45,591 bases of DNA from Lysobacter sp. (GTDB lineage: Bacteria > Pseudomonadota > Gammaproteobacteria > Xanthomonadales > Xanthomonadaceae): the NCBI GenBank assembly GCA_030151365.1, contig JASLDW010000040.1:1-45591 (forward strand). Reading direction: 5' to 3'. Made by a program: the position numbers and the translations under genes. Shown in pieces: positions 45,452 to 45,591 of this stretch (positions are counted from its first letter, which is position 1; the number at the start of each line of letters is the position of its first letter). The notes under the pieces are model-generated. The model had not been told where the DNA came from. It saw nothing but the letters and a program-made list of their open reading frames with translations, and searched no databases.

Positions 45452-45591
45452 ATGCCCCAGATCACCATGCGCCAGATGCTGGAAGCCGGCGTCCATTTCG
45501 GCCACCAGACCCGCTACTGGAACCCCAAGATGGGCCCGTACATCTTCGGCGCCCGCGGCAAGATCCACATCATCAACCTCGAGAAGACCGT
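45452..45591 (+). CDS. rpsB: 30S ribosomal protein S2, N-terminal part (partial)
   Basis: The first 46 codons read MPQITMRQMLEAGVHFGHQT followed by RYWNPKMGPYIFGARGKIHI, an unmistakable S2 N-terminus. The gene runs out of the window. S2 joins the 30S subunit late and is normally followed by tsf. AGGAG lies eight bases before the ATG. The divergent map gene is the usual neighbour in this group. Confidence 0.97.
   Translation, partial: MPQITMRQMLEAGVHFGHQTRYWNPKMGPYIFGARGKIHIINLEKT

Noticed and set aside
45046..45468. 140-codon minus-strand frame between map and rpsB
   Set aside because: It runs through the rpsB leader and repeat copy C and reads as random Arg/Gly/Pro sequence.

Overview
The window is chromosomal DNA of a GC-rich gammaproteobacterium of the family Xanthomonadaceae (Lysobacteraceae; a Lysobacter, Luteimonas, Thermomonas or Pseudoxanthomonas relative). 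The evidence is the strong family resemblance of the S46 dipeptidyl peptidase, FabA/FabB, the alpha-amino-acid-ester-hydrolase-like protein and OmpA to proteins known from that family, together with the gene neighbourhoods (rplU-rpmA-obg, rnr-rlmB, arsC-like-dapE, map-glnD-dapD with divergent rpsB). I see no insertion sequence, prophage or CRISPR array. Almost everything is compactly packed housekeeping or envelope DNA, with many 1-4 base start/stop overlaps.

Layout. 1-2.1 kb: end of rpsT, then obg, rpmA and rplU on the minus strand. 2.2-7.1 kb: a DUF937-OmpA fusion protein, uvrA and a thioesterase. 7.1-11.7 kb: a DPP7-type S46 peptidase, then tdh-kbl for threonine breakdown to glycine and acetyl-CoA. 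11.9-14.5 kb: a pseudouridine synthase, an unknown secreted protein and an OmpA porin. 15.0-16.9 kb: cell wall hydrolase, glutathione transferase and RNase T. 16.9-20.3 kb: rnr-rlmB and a small membrane protein. 20.4-20.5 kb: tRNA-Leu(CAG). 20.6-24.6 kb: a DUF2946 / TonB receptor / propeller lipoprotein set that looks like metal (probably copper) handling. 24.6-29.9 kb: a self-controlled GntR-ABC transporter-S9 peptidase operon. 30.1-32.3 kb: fabA-fabB and a small His/Arg-rich secreted protein. 32.5-35.4 kb: parC and tpm. 35.4-38.8 kb: asnB, dapE and an ArsC-like gene. 38.8-45.0 kb: a secreted acyl/ester hydrolase, dapD, glnD and map. 45.1-45.6 kb: the leader and start of rpsB.

The most interesting signal is in front of asnB (asparagine synthetase). 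A 20-codon reading frame with four Asn codons in five (Asn-Asn-Arg-Asn-Asn, two of them AAT) starts ten bases after the dapE stop. It is followed by a strong intrinsic terminator 52 bases before asnB. This is the layout of a ribosome-stalling attenuator, here apparently sensing asparagine supply. A segment inside the leader can pair with the terminator arm in the place the attenuation model needs.

The second signal is a dispersed repeat, seen three times (near 11.8, 30.1 and 45.1 kb). It consists of two successive hairpins with a CATCCATG or closely related core, read on the minus strand. The hairpin arms differ between copies but remain complementary, and the only mismatches become G-U pairs if the minus strand is the RNA. 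Other regulatory structure includes a 7-7-7 inverted repeat over the promoter of the GntR operon, a perfect 14-base inverted repeat in front of the ArsC-like/dapE/asnB group, and two mutually exclusive hairpins behind kbl.
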